27,710 nt of DNA from Neisseria lactamica (GCA_001067655.1 JUNU01000016.1:1-27710), one strand, 5' to 3'. Counted from the first letter of the stretch, positions 1 to 7,940 are shown. Notes: a model not told the origin generated them from the letters alone. Translations and numbers: made by a program.

Positions 1-66
1 ACTGTCTGCGGCTTCGTCGCCTTGTCCTGATTTAAAGTTAATCCACTATAAATTTAATCCACTATA
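1..66. repeat. Partial Correia element (CREE) terminus
   Basis: Positions 1-50 match the right part of a Correia repeat enclosed element, from the ACTGTCTGCGGC block to the terminal inverted repeat ending TTAATCCACTATA. A second copy of that terminus follows directly: TTAATCCACTATA occurs at 38-50 and again at 54-66. This looks like a nested or tandem CREE end. The rest of the element lies left of the window. Family assignment is from remembered CREE sequence. Confidence 0.8.
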
Positions 67-80
67 TTTGCCAAAATCGA

Positions 81-122
81 AAAGGTCGTCTGAAAACCTA
101 ATCCCAGTTTCAGACGACCTTT
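81..122. terminator. Inverted DUS pair, terminator of the Smr gene
   Basis: A perfect 15-bp inverted repeat (81-95 and 108-122) contains AGGTCGTCTGAA on both strands, with a 12-nt loop and flanking A and T runs. It lies 61 nt past the stop of the minus-strand Smr gene and would also block transcription from the left. Confidence 0.8.
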
Positions 123-183
123 GACATGGTTCGCAGATTGCACTCAAGGCAATATTGCCTCAGCCCAATCAACCCAGCACAAA

Positions 184-804
184 CTATTCTTCTTCCCTGC
201 GCCTGCGCTTCAACAAAATGCGTACAGCGCCGTCATTGCCTTCCCTCGGCTCGATATAAGCCAATACATCAGGGTGCTGCATCAGCCAGCGGCGCGTCAT
301 GTTTTTTAAAACGGGTTTGTAGCCTGACGAGCCCAAACCGCTGCCGTGAATGATTTCGGCGCATACGCCACGCTTTTGGGTAAATTCGATAAATTCGTTT
401 AAAACCTGTTGCGCCTCTTCCTGCGTGTAGCCGTGCAAATCGACATCGGCGACTACGGGATAATGCCCGTTGCGCAGACGTTGCAAGTCATTTTTCCCCT
501 GCCCGTTTTTACTGAACGAAGCGGGCGGTTCATCCCAAGAAGCACCGCTGCCGACATAAAAATAATCTTCGGCTGCCAAACTTTCCTGCTCTTTCGGGCG
601 GGGTTTGATGGGCGTTTTATCACGCGGCGCTTCATAGCGCGGCGCGGTTTTCAGCGGCGTAACTGCGCCTACGGCTTTGGCGAAATCGATATTCTCTTCC
701 TCGCGCTTCTTCGCCAAGGCTTGCTCCTGCGCCCGCGCTTCGGCTTCTTTTTTGGCTTGCTTGCCTAATGCTTTCAAGGCGGATTGGAAATCTGTTTTCA
801 TCAT
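184..804 (-). CDS. Smr-domain (MutS2 C-terminal-like) protein
   Basis: This is a stand-alone Smr protein of about 206 residues. The N-terminal half is charged and rich in Lys, Glu and Ala, probably helical or disordered. The C-terminal half carries the Smr hallmarks: DLHG near the start of the domain, then HGSGLGS. Smr domains are structure-specific or nicking nucleases or RNA-binding modules in DNA repair and ribosome rescue; the actual substrate cannot be told from sequence. The protein ends in a basic and acidic tail (RRRREEE). I take the start at the tandem ATGs (804/801), because the upstream extension reads through the downstream flank of the GNAT terminator and has no family resemblance. 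No clear Shine-Dalgarno site is visible. The gene is read away from the GNAT gene and separated from it by a DUS hairpin. Confidence 0.85.
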   Translation of the reverse strand: MMKTDFQSALKALGKQAKKEAEARAQEQALAKKREEENIDFAKAVGAVTPLKTAPRYEAPRDKTPIKPRPKEQESLAAEDYFYVGSGASWDEPPASFSKNGQGKNDLQRLRNGHYPVVADVDLHGYTQEEAQQVLNEFIEFTQKRGVCAEIIHGSGLGSSGYKPVLKNMTRRWLMQHPDVLAYIEPREGNDGAVRILLKRRRREEE

Positions 805-836
805 GGGGATATTTCGAGGTTGAACATGAAAAAACA

Positions 837-883
837 CGTTTTCAGACGACCTCGGTGTCCCGTGTACAGGTCGTCTGAAAACG
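837..883. terminator. Inverted DUS pair, terminator of the GNAT gene
   Basis: A perfect 16-bp stem (837-852 / 868-883) with a 15-nt loop contains AGGTCGTCTGAA on both strands. It starts two bases past the GNAT stop codon. Confidence 0.8.
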
Positions 884-885
884 GC

Positions 886-1368
886 TTACAGATATTTGCG
901 CATCAGTTCGCACTTGACCTTGACGTCTTTGTTCAACTGCAATACGGCGGAACCCAAAGACTCGTAGTGGTTCAAGCGGTAGAAAGGAACGGAGTTGAGC
1001 GAGGCGTACAGTTTCAAAAAGCTCAACCCCGCCTGATGTGCAAGTTCTTCGGCACGGCGCAGCAAAGCTGTACCCAAGCCGTGATTATGAACGAAGGGAT
1101 GGACATACAGCGCGTCCAATTGGGCTTCTTTGAAGTCCACTTGGAAAAAACCCTGTATGGTCCCCCTGTATTCCACCACCCAAAAGGCTTTGCCGGGATC
1201 GGAAATGGTTTCGAGGTAGCTGTCTATATCGAGCAGGGCTTCCCACGCATGCAATACTTTATCGTCGTAACTGCGGATGCAGGTATATTGGACGGCGTGC
1301 AGATGGGCATTGTGTATGGCTTGGCAGTCTTGCACGACTGCGGGACGGAGTATGGTCAGAAGGCTCAT
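886..1368 (-). CDS. GNAT family N-acetyltransferase
   Basis: This is a 160-residue single-domain GNAT acetyltransferase, the usual length for the family. Motif A is clear: LDALYVHPFVHNHGLGTALL supplies the beta-4 strand and the pyrophosphate-binding loop for acetyl-CoA (H-x-x-G-L-G), followed by the helix RRAEELA. A later Asn-x-x-x-x-Phe-Tyr segment (NSVPFYRLNHYE) matches the usual end of the fold (motif B). The substrate cannot be predicted. It lies between DUS hairpins on both sides, so it is probably a single transcription unit. The Shine-Dalgarno site is weak. Confidence 0.85.
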   Translation of the reverse strand: MSLLTILRPAVVQDCQAIHNAHLHAVQYTCIRSYDDKVLHAWEALLDIDSYLETISDPGKAFWVVEYRGTIQGFFQVDFKEAQLDALYVHPFVHNHGLGTALLRRAEELAHQAGLSFLKLYASLNSVPFYRLNHYESLGSAVLQLNKDVKVKCELMRKYL

Positions 1369-1402
1369 GGCAAGATGTGTTGTAAGATGTATTGTAATGC
1401 GT

Positions 1403-1448
1403 GTTCAGACGACGTTTTCTTCATAAACAGACAGGGGGTCGTCTGAAC
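1403..1448. terminator. Inverted DUS-like pair downstream of purK
   Basis: The 11-bp arms GTTCAGACGAC (1403-1413) and GTCGTCTGAAC (1438-1448) form a hairpin between purK and the GNAT gene. The 12-mer here is GGGTCGTCTGAA, one base off the local dialect. Confidence 0.65.
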
Positions 1449-1474
1449 GCTGTTTCCGATATTATATTTTATAT

Positions 1475-2617
1475 TCAAAGGCTTTGATGTAATTTTCCCG
1501 CTACTTCAAAAGCAGTGTCGGCATCGGCAGCCAAGACAGTGAAATGCCCCATTTTGCGCCCTTTCCGCGCGTTTTTTTTGCCGTAAAGGTGTAAATGTGC
1601 ATTCGGACTGCTTTGCAACGGCAGCCAATTCGGTTCGCCGCCGTCTTCCTGCCAAACGTCACCCAAAATATTCGCCATGCAGCATGAAGAAAGCAGCTTG
1701 GTGCCGGCGGGCGGCAGATTGCACATAATGCGTACCTGCTGCTGGAATTGGTCTGCGGCGCAGGCATCGAGCGTATGGTGGCCGGAATTGTGCGGGCGCG
1801 GGGCGATTTCGTTGACGACCAATTCATGCGTGTCGCCGACGACGAACATTTCCACAGCCAACACGCCGACATAATCCAATTCGTCCGCCAAGCGCTGCGC
1901 CATCTGCCGCGCCTGTTGCTGCACGTCGGCACTCAACCGAGCGGGGACGATGGAATAAGCAAGAATACCGTTTTCGTGGATGTTTTCGGCGGGGTCGAAG
2001 GTTTGCACGTTTTCATTGTTCAGACGACATACGATCACGGAAATTTCGCCGCGCAAATCCACCATTTTTTCCAAAACGCAATCCACGCCGCCGTGTTCGG
2101 CAAACGCGGCTTTGAGTTCGTCCACCGTTTTGACGCGGATTTGCCCTTTTCCGTCGTAGCCCAACGTAGCCGTTTTCAGGATGCCGGGCAAAAATTGCGC
2201 ACTTTCTTCGCTGATGTCGTCTGAACGGCAAATCGCCTGATACGGCGCGGTTTGCAATCCCGCTTTGCGTATCCACGCTTTTTCCTGAATACGGTTTTGC
2301 GCGATAGCAACGCAGTCGCCGCTGGGGGAAACGTTGGTATGTTTTGCCAGAAAGCGCATCGCGTCGGCATTGACGTTTTCAAATTCAGTGGTAACCGCCG
2401 CGCATTTTGCCAACTCGTCCAAAGCGGCTTGGTCGTCAAACGGCGCGCACAAATGGCGGTCGGCAAATTCCGCCGCCGGCGCGTTTGGATCGGGGTCGAG
2501 AACGGTGACTTTGTAGCCCATGGTTTTGGCGGCAACGGTAAACATTCTGCCTAATTGGCCGCCGCCGAGGATGCCGAGCATAGCAGGCGGGAGGATGGTG
2601 GATGAGTTCATTAACAT
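1475..2617 (-). CDS. purK: N5-carboxyaminoimidazole ribonucleotide synthase PurK
   Basis: PurK uses ATP and bicarbonate to carboxylate 5-aminoimidazole ribonucleotide to N5-CAIR in purine synthesis; PurE then isomerises the product. The 380-residue length is normal. The N-terminal PreATP-grasp motif GILGGGQLGRMF is intact, followed by the DPDPNAPAA strand-loop. The ATP-grasp region includes KTATLGYDGKGQ and the metal/nucleotide-binding end segment VNEIAPRPHNSGHHT. The first ATG (2617) is preceded by GGGA at good spacing; a second ATG is two codons in. purE is not in the window. Two 10-mer DUS cores (GTCGTCTGAA) lie inside the gene, near 2020 and 2216. Confidence 0.95.
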   Translation of the reverse strand: MLMNSSTILPPAMLGILGGGQLGRMFTVAAKTMGYKVTVLDPDPNAPAAEFADRHLCAPFDDQAALDELAKCAAVTTEFENVNADAMRFLAKHTNVSPSGDCVAIAQNRIQEKAWIRKAGLQTAPYQAICRSDDISEESAQFLPGILKTATLGYDGKGQIRVKTVDELKAAFAEHGGVDCVLEKMVDLRGEISVIVCRLNNENVQTFDPAENIHENGILAYSIVPARLSADVQQQARQMAQRLADELDYVGVLAVEMFVVGDTHELVVNEIAPRPHNSGHHTLDACAADQFQQQVRIMCNLPPAGTKLLSSCCMANILGDVWQEDGGEPNWLPLQSSPNAHLHLYGKKNARKGRKMGHFTVLAADADTAFEVAGKLHQSL

Positions 2618-2795
2618 TTTTGCGTTCCCACTAAAATTTCCCGAAATTGTAACAAACCTGCTTATAGAGATAAATGTTAAAACGCCATTTACACCTTATT
2701 TTCATGCCTGCCGTATGAACAAAATGACAACAATCAACAAGTCCCGTTCCGACTTATAAATTTCAAAGAAAACTATTTTGCGTTTGAATGGTAAT

Positions 2796-2839
2796 AAAAG
2801 GTCGTCTGAAACCGTATAATGGTTTTCAGACGACCTTTT
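2796..2839. terminator. Inverted DUS pair, terminator of pyrD
   Basis: A 16-bp stem (2796-2811 / 2824-2839) contains AGGTCGTCTGAA on both strands with A and T flanks. It lies about 20 nt past the minus-strand pyrD stop. The gap from here to purK (2618-2795) shows no gene. Confidence 0.8.
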
Positions 2840-2858
2840 CCCCTTCATCTGAGCAGAC

Positions 2859-3794
2859 TTACCCCAGATATTTCAATTTGCCTTTGAAGTCTTCGAGCGT
2901 CTCGTAGCCTTTTTTCGCCATGATGGCTTTCAAGCCAAGCGAAACGCGTTCGAAAACTTCGACGCCTTGCTGATGCAGCGCCGTGCCGATTTGCACCATG
3001 CTCGCGCCGCACAAGATATGTTCAAACGCATCGCGACCGCTATAAACGCCTCCTGTGCCGATGATTTGGATGGACGGATTCAATCTTTGGTAGAACGCAT
3101 GGACATTGGCAAGCGCGGTCGGTTTGATGTATTCGCCGCCTATGCCGCCAAAACCGTTTTTAGGTCGGATCACGACGGATTCGTCTTCGATATACATGCC
3201 GTTGCCGATGGAATTGACGCAGTTGACGAATTTCAGCGGGTGGCGGTTGAACACTTCCGCTGCTTGGTCGAAATGGACAATGTCGAAATACGGCGGCAGT
3301 TTGATACCTAAAGGCTTATCGAAGTAGCCGAAGGCTTCGCCCAAAATCCGCTCGGTTGCTTCAAAATCGTAGGCGATTTGCGGCTTGCCGGGGACGTTCG
3401 GACAGGAAAGGTTGAGTTCGGTAATGCCTTTAAACCCGCTGTTTTGCACTTTTTTCAGCAGCGTGTGTGTTTCATCGGGCGACATACCGACCAGCGAGAG
3501 GAAAAATGTCCGTTCGGGCTGTGATTCTTGAAGGCTCAGCAAATAATCTAGATAGTAATCAATGCCTTGATTCGGTAAACCCATGGAATTGATACTGCCC
3601 AGCGGTACATCGCGGTAACGCGGCTCGGGATTGCCCGCCCGTGCTTCCAGCGTTGCCGTTTTGGTGACGAAGCTGCCCGCGGCGGATTGCCTGACTTCTT
3701 CCAATTCTTCTAAGGTCATACACGCCACACCAGCGGCGTTCATCAGACAGTTGTCAAAAGAAAAACCGGCGATTTGCGTTCTCAATGACGGCAT
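2859..3794 (-). CDS. pyrD: Dihydroorotate dehydrogenase, class 1A
   Basis: This enzyme oxidises dihydroorotate to orotate in pyrimidine synthesis. The 311-residue length, the lack of an N-terminal membrane helix and the motif block ELNLSCPNVPGKPQ place it in the soluble class 1A family (Lactococcus PyrDA, yeast Ura1), which uses fumarate as electron acceptor and FMN as cofactor. The catalytic base is Cys131, matching Cys130 of Lactococcus PyrDA. Other class 1A blocks are GIKLPPYFD, VNSIGNGM, GFGGIGG, YIKPTALANV and the FMN phosphate site IIGTGGVYSGRDA. Class 2 enzymes use Arg/Ser chemistry and a quinone; neither the helix nor the Ser is here. AAGGAG seven bases upstream fixes the start. The gene stands alone. 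Confidence 0.93.
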   Translation of the reverse strand: MPSLRTQIAGFSFDNCLMNAAGVACMTLEELEEVRQSAAGSFVTKTATLEARAGNPEPRYRDVPLGSINSMGLPNQGIDYYLDYLLSLQESQPERTFFLSLVGMSPDETHTLLKKVQNSGFKGITELNLSCPNVPGKPQIAYDFEATERILGEAFGYFDKPLGIKLPPYFDIVHFDQAAEVFNRHPLKFVNCVNSIGNGMYIEDESVVIRPKNGFGGIGGEYIKPTALANVHAFYQRLNPSIQIIGTGGVYSGRDAFEHILCGASMVQIGTALHQQGVEVFERVSLGLKAIMAKKGYETLEDFKGKLKYLG

Positions 3795-3927
3795 ACCCTG
3801 CTCCTTTCCCTTGAAAAATCAAATTGATTGCGAAGCGTAACACGAATAGGCAACGCATTTTTTAACGAACATCAAATGACAGGGGATGTAGGAAAATGTT
3901 GTTTTAAGCGATGAAGAGAAGACGCAA

Positions 3928-3990
3928 AAAGGTCGTCTGAAAGCACGGTTTCTCCAAAGTGAAAACCTAAGATGCTTTTCAGACGACCCT
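3928..3990. repeat. Inverted DUS pair between divergent genes
   Basis: AGGTCGTCTGAAA and its complement (core arms 3931-3942 and 3977-3988) form a long-loop hairpin. It lies between the divergently read pyrD and crcB, where no gene end calls for a terminator. It would sit in the 5' region of crcB. The remainder of 3795-4064 holds the pyrD ribosome-binding site and nothing else I recognise. Confidence 0.7.
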
Positions 3991-4064
3991 TTGTTTGCCT
4001 GTTCAAAATACGGTTAAAATCCCCAACCCTACCCTTTTGATTTTTCTTGTCTCCGGATTTCGAT

Positions 4065-4427
4065 ATGTTTCAAAACGTCATGGCGATTGCGTTTGGCGCG
4101 GCTTTGGGCGCATTGTCCCGCTGGTTGCTCGTTCTCGCCTTTGCCGCACTATCCGTTCCGCTTTCAGCCGGCACGCTTGCTGCCAACTGGATTGGCGCAT
4201 TCTTAATCGGCATCTGCGCCGAATGGCTGGACAATCCTCAATGGAAGCTTTTGCTGATTACTGGTTTTCTCGGCAGCCTGACGACTTTTTCCAGCTTTTC
4301 ACTGGAAATGGTTACTCTGATGCAAGCGCAACGCTGGGCGACGGCTTTTTCGGCGGTCTGCCTGCATGTTTTCGGCTCGTTTCTCTTGACGGCGTTGGGC
4401 ATTTATTTGGTGCAAAGCTGGAAATAA
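4065..4427 (+). CDS. crcB: Fluoride channel CrcB/FluC
   Basis: A small inner-membrane protein of about 120 residues with four hydrophobic helices, the usual FluC size. FluC forms antiparallel dual-topology dimers that export fluoride passively. Family motifs are visible: GAALGALSRW in helix 1, the NWIGAFLIG helix with its pore Asn, and GFLGSLTTFSSFS, which holds the break-helix and Phe-box region. I chose ATG 4065 over the in-frame TTG at 4047 because the family starts just before this first helix. No fluoride riboswitch is evident upstream. The gene converges with nnrE, with only 25 nt between the stops and no hairpin. Confidence 0.93.
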   Translation: MFQNVMAIAFGAALGALSRWLLVLAFAALSVPLSAGTLAANWIGAFLIGICAEWLDNPQWKLLLITGFLGSLTTFSSFSLEMVTLMQAQRWATAFSAVCLHVFGSFLLTALGIYLVQSWK

Positions 4428-4452
4428 CCCAAACACCTCATCTCAAAAAAAA

Positions 4453-5079
4453 TCACTCTATCCCAATATCCAAACACACGGTTTCGCCGCAATATGCTTT
4501 GCCTGCTTCAGTCATATGCGCGGGTTTGTAGGCGGCGAAGGCGTAGGTCAGGTCGGCGCGGAAGGTGTCTTGATCTGCTTCGCCTGTGTCGCAGTTCAGC
4601 CCGGTCGGGATGTCTAACGCGATTTTGAAGCCGTCGGCTTGGTTTAGCAGGCGGCAGACGGCGGCGGCTGTTTCGGGCAATGCGCCGCTGAAGCCTGTTC
4701 CGAAAATGCCTTCGATAACGAGGTCGTAACCTGTTTTCAGACAACCTTCCAGTTCATTGGTGCGGATAAAGCTGACACCGTCTAAATGATTCAAACGCTC
4801 GCGATTCAACTGCGCCAGCGGCGACAGTTTGTCCCCCAAGACGAAAGCGACATCTACCTGCCAATCATGCCCCGACAACACGCGCGCGATAACCAAACCG
4901 TCGCCGCCATTATTGCCCTTGCCGCAAACGATTAACGCGCGCCCTGCTTTGGGGAAGCGGCGCAGCAAATCCGCGGCGGCGGCTTGTCCCGCGTTTTCCA
5001 TCAGTTGCTCGAAAGTCGTGCCTTTATCGACTGCCATTTGTTCGTGTTCGCGCATTTCTGCGGCGGTGTAGATTTTCAT
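4453..5079 (-). CDS. nnrE: NAD(P)H-hydrate epimerase NnrE (YjeF N-terminal domain)
   Basis: NnrE interconverts the R and S forms of damaged NAD(P)HX so that the S-specific dehydratase can repair it. The 208-residue protein is the stand-alone YjeF N-terminal domain. Visible motifs are the N-terminal helix with MENAGQAAA, the Rossmann-type ligand loop CGKGNNGGDGLVIAR, the GIFGTGFSG loop and the DIPTGLNCDTGE segment with the catalytic Asp region. The dehydratase half (NnrD), fused in many bacteria, is absent here. The second of two tandem ATGs (5079) sits six bases from GGAG and is the better start. Confidence 0.93.
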   Translation of the reverse strand: MKIYTAAEMREHEQMAVDKGTTFEQLMENAGQAAAADLLRRFPKAGRALIVCGKGNNGGDGLVIARVLSGHDWQVDVAFVLGDKLSPLAQLNRERLNHLDGVSFIRTNELEGCLKTGYDLVIEGIFGTGFSGALPETAAAVCRLLNQADGFKIALDIPTGLNCDTGEADQDTFRADLTYAFAAYKPAHMTEAGKAYCGETVCLDIGIE

Positions 5080-5190
5080 CATTCGCTCCTTCGGTCTTCA
5101 TTTCTCTATAAGACATCCAAACGAAAACCTTATCAATAGTCCTTCCCGACTTTCACAACGAATCATTCGCTTTTTTTGATTTGCCGCAAG

Positions 5191-5202
5191 AGGTCGTCTG
5201 AA
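5191..5202 (+). repeat. Single DUS
   Basis: Exact AGGTCGTCTGAA without an inverted partner, between divergent nnrE and feoA. Confidence 0.85.
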
Positions 5203-5227
5203 AATAAGGAACTTGGTCGCTTTGTAT

Positions 5228-5265
5228 TTGATTTTTATGTTAACAAGATTTATTATCATAATAAA
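5228..5265 (+). promoter_or_regulatory. feoA promoter with Fur-box-like palindrome
   Basis: TTGATT (5228-5233), a 17-base spacer and TATTAT (5251-5256) form a good sigma-70 promoter. The -10 box lies within a perfect 17-base palindrome centred on 5257 (arms TTTATTAT / ATAATAAA, 5249-5265). It resembles the 7-1-7 Fur motif TGATAATnATTATCA at five of seven positions per half. Iron-dependent Fur repression of feoAB is common in other bacteria; here it is inferred. Confidence 0.5.
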
Positions 5266-5397
5266 ACAAAGTGATAAACAATCAAAACTACTTCTTTTGC
5301 GGGGACGGGCGTTGGGATATGCCTCTGCCTACCCTGTGTCTGATTCGTCTTTACTTGCCGTCTCTTTTTTCAATCGACAACGAAAGTAAAACACACT

Positions 5398-5664
5398 ATG
5401 TCTGCCATACCTTTGTCAAAACTCAGTAAAGGCGCAGTCGCGCACATCGACTCCATCGTCCCCAATTCGACTTTCGGCGAACTCGACCCGCTGGTTACGC
5501 GCCGCCTTGCCGACTTGGGCTTTTCAAGCGGAATGCCGTTGCAGGTGATTGCCGTCGGCGGATTCGGACGCGGTCCGTTTGCCGTGCGTTTGGGCAACCA
5601 GTCGCAATTCTCGTTGCGGCAAGAAGAAGCGGGAAAGATTATGTGCCATGTGATTGACGGCTGA
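5398..5664 (+). CDS. feoA: Ferrous iron transport protein FeoA
   Basis: An 88-residue cytosolic SH3-like protein that accompanies FeoB in Fe(II) uptake. The FeoA pattern is complete: LSKLSKGAVAHI at the N terminus, the central RRLADLGFSSGMPLQVI segment and the end block VRLGNQSQFSLRQEEAGKI. Length is normal for FeoA. The start is ATG 5398; the Shine-Dalgarno site is poor, which fits either weak translation or control in the leader. feoB follows 171 nt later, an unusually large gap for an operon, filled by a palindromic DUS pair. Confidence 0.93.
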   Translation: MSAIPLSKLSKGAVAHIDSIVPNSTFGELDPLVTRRLADLGFSSGMPLQVIAVGGFGRGPFAVRLGNQSQFSLRQEEAGKIMCHVIDG

Positions 5665-5735
5665 CCGCCGTACACGCAGGCAGGCTTCTATTTTGAAAAT
5701 GCGGCATAGGCGGATTTAATCTGACCGCCCCATCC

Positions 5736-5763
5736 TTTTCAGACGACCTAGGTCGTCTGAAAA
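5736..5763. repeat. Zero-spacer DUS palindrome between feoA and feoB
   Basis: A perfect 28-base palindrome consisting of two back-to-back AGGTCGTCTGAA copies that overlap at the central CCTAGG, with no loop. Because it has no loop bases, the RNA hairpin would be strained at the tip. It could attenuate transcription into feoB or act only as an uptake signal. Confidence 0.8.
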
Positions 5764-5835
5764 CACAATTTCAAAACCTTTCCCCCAAATCCCACTCCAA
5801 ACTTATCAAACAATCAAAAAAGGAGCATTCAATTC

Positions 5836-7704
5836 ATGGAACTAAGCTATTTTGCCTTGATTGGCGCGCCAAACTGCGGCAAAACCGTTTTGTTCAACGG
5901 TTTGACCGGCTCACATGCCAAGGTTGCCAATTATCCGGGCGTAACGGTCGATAAGCGCGAGGGCGCCTTCCTCGACGACGAGGCCGTCCGCATTATCGAC
6001 CTGCCGGGCACATACAGCCTGCGCACGACCAGCCCCGACGAAGCGGTGGCAAAAGATGTGGTTGTGGGCAAACTGGGCATTCCGCCTGATGCCATCATCG
6101 CCGTTGCCGACGCGACCAACCTGCGTATGACCCTGCGCATGATTTTGGAACTGAAAACGCTGGGGCTGCCTATGGTGGTGTCGCTGAATTTGAGCGACGT
6201 CGCCCGCAAAAGGGGCTTGAATATCGACGCTGCCAAACTGAGCGAGTTGTTGGGCGTACCTGTTTTGGAAACGGTGGCAGTGAGCGCGTCGGGCGTACAG
6301 GCGGTACGCGAAGCCGTGGCGAAGCTGCCGCGCAAACGCTCTTTCCCCGCCAGCCCCGCCTCTGCCGAACGCACGCTGGATGCGCTCGATAGCGACAAAC
6401 TTTATCAAGAAGTCGAATCAATTTTGGCACAAGTGGTACGCACTCAGATGACGCTACCTGCATGGCACAAAAAACTCGACGACATCGTGCTGCACCCCGT
6501 TTGGGGCATGATTATGCTGCTGATCATCCTGTTTATGGTGTTCCAAGCGGTTTACACATGGGCGGCGCCGATTATGGACGCCATCGAAGGCGGCTTTACC
6601 GCGCTGGGCGAATGGATAGGCGCCAACATGGAGCCGGGCATCCTCAGCGACTTGCTCGTCAACGGCGTCATTGCCGGTTTGGGCAGCGTGTTGGTGTTCC
6701 TGCCGCAGATTACGATTTTGTTCGCCTTCATCCTGCTTTTGGAAGACTCAGGCTACCTGCCGCGCGCGGCTTTCTTGTTGGACAACCTCATGGCAAAAAG
6801 CGGTCTGTCGGGACGCTCGTTTATCCCGCTTCTGTCGAGTTTCGCCTGTGCCGTTCCCGCCGTGATGTCGGCACGTACGATTAATGACCCGCGCGAACGC
6901 CTCGTTACCATCGCCGTCGCCCCGCTACTGACCTGCTCCGCGCGGCTGCCCGTGTACGCGCTGATTATCGCCGCCGTCATTCCTAATCGCACGGTGGGCG
7001 GGATTTTCAACCTGCAAGGACTGACGCTGTTCATCCTCTATCTCGCAGGCATCCTGTCAGCCGCCTTGGCAGCGTATATCATGAAACGCTTGGCGCGTAT
7101 GAAAGGCAACGTGCAGCAATTCCCGCTTCTGATGGAACTGCCGACTTTCCGCACGCCCAACTTCAAACACATCATGACCAGCCTGTGGGACAGGGTAAAA
7201 GCCTTCCTCAAACGCGCCGGTACGATTATCTTCGCCCTTGCCGTAGTTTTGTGGGGCTTGGTAAGCTGGCCGCAACCGCCCGCAGGCGCAACAGGCGCAG
7301 CCATCGATTACAGCTTGGCAGGTACGCTTGGTCATGCTATTCAGCCGTTGTTTGCACCTTTGGGCTTCACTTGGGAAATGTGTATCGCCATGATTCCGGG
7401 CATTGCCGCGCGTGAAGTCGTCGTTGCCGCGCTGGGTACGGTCTATGCCGTCAGCGCGTCGTCTGAAGATGCCGTACAAAACGCACTGATTCCTATCATA
7501 CACAACAACTGGGGCTTGCCGACCGCCTTTGCCTTCTTGGCTTGGTATGTGTATGCTCCGATGTGTGCCGCGACTTTGACCGTAATTAAACGCGAAACCA
7601 AATCCACGAAAAATATGCTTATGATTACAGGCTATTTGTTCCTGATGGCTTATTTTGCCGCATTCGTGGTTTACCAAATTTCTTCAAGGATACTATCGTC
7701 ATGA
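5836..7704 (+). CDS. feoB: Ferrous iron transporter FeoB
   Basis: A 622-residue inner-membrane Fe(II) transporter with an N-terminal GTPase. G motifs are present: G1 GAPNCGKT (residues 10-17), G2 around YPGVTVDKREG, G3 DLPGTYSL and G4 NLSD. A helical GDI-like spacer follows, then the membrane domain from about residue 220. Both Gate-like Cys regions are visible (SFACAVPAVMSART and AAREVVVAALGTVY); the former is the conserved Cys-containing gate. At 622 residues it is shorter than the E. coli protein (773), mainly at the C terminus, as in other Neisseria. AAGGAG precedes the ATG. Its stop overlaps the next start (ATGA). Confidence 0.96.
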   Translation: MELSYFALIGAPNCGKTVLFNGLTGSHAKVANYPGVTVDKREGAFLDDEAVRIIDLPGTYSLRTTSPDEAVAKDVVVGKLGIPPDAIIAVADATNLRMTLRMILELKTLGLPMVVSLNLSDVARKRGLNIDAAKLSELLGVPVLETVAVSASGVQAVREAVAKLPRKRSFPASPASAERTLDALDSDKLYQEVESILAQVVRTQMTLPAWHKKLDDIVLHPVWGMIMLLIILFMVFQAVYTWAAPIMDAIEGGFTALGEWIGANMEPGILSDLLVNGVIAGLGSVLVFLPQITILFAFILLLEDSGYLPRAAFLLDNLMAKSGLSGRSFIPLLSSFACAVPAVMSARTINDPRERLVTIAVAPLLTCSARLPVYALIIAAVIPNRTVGGIFNLQGLTLFILYLAGILSAALAAYIMKRLARMKGNVQQFPLLMELPTFRTPNFKHIMTSLWDRVKAFLKRAGTIIFALAVVLWGLVSWPQPPAGATGAAIDYSLAGTLGHAIQPLFAPLGFTWEMCIAMIPGIAAREVVVAALGTVYAVSASSEDAVQNALIPIIHNNWGLPTAFAFLAWYVYAPMCAATLTVIKRETKSTKNMLMITGYLFLMAYFAAFVVYQISSRILSS

Positions 7705-7829
7705 CTCAATATATTATCGTCGGCTTGATTATGCTCGCCTGCGTATTCTTCCTCTTACGAAAATTCGTATTCAAACCGAAAAAACGCGATTGCAGCAGCG
7801 GCTGCGGCAAATGCGGCGGTTGCGGTTAA
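7701..7829 (+). CDS. FeoB-associated Cys-rich membrane peptide
   Basis: A 42-residue peptide beginning in the ATGA overlap with the feoB stop, so the two are translationally coupled. It has one N-terminal hydrophobic helix (YIIVGLIMLACVFFLL), a basic stretch (KPKKR) and a Cys/Gly-rich tail with four Cys (CSSGCGKCGGC). This is the layout of the FeoB-associated Cys-rich proteins encoded after feoB in many bacteria, possibly a metal-binding FeoC-like partner. Function is inferred from position and composition. A DUS terminator follows. Confidence 0.85.
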   Translation: MTQYIIVGLIMLACVFFLLRKFVFKPKKRDCSSGCGKCGGCG

Positions 7830-7848
7830 ATATGGATAGCTAGGAAGA

Positions 7849-7885
7849 AAAAAGGTCGTCTGAAATGGTTTCAGACGACCTTTTT
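7849..7885. terminator. Inverted DUS pair, terminator of the feo operon
   Basis: A perfect 17-bp stem (7849-7865 / 7869-7885) with a 3-nt loop and a T run. It contains AGGTCGTCTGAA on both strands and lies 19 nt after the last feo stop. Confidence 0.9.
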
Positions 7886-7940
7886 GTATGTTTGTGCTTA
7901 TAGTTTAAACAAAAGGCAGATCATATCTTGTGCTAAATAC

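Larger units (their letters stand above)
5080..5397. other. nnrE-feoA divergent intergenic region
   Basis: About 318 bases without a gene. It holds the nnrE ribosome-binding site (AAGGAG near 5089), one single DUS (5191-5202), a promoter with a Fur-box-like palindrome, and a leader of roughly 135 nt before feoA. A G-rich stretch (5300-5320) in the leader is unexplained. Confidence 0.6.

Noticed and set aside
3991..4064. Fluoride riboswitch before crcB
   Set aside because: The short leader shows no recognisable pseudoknot core.
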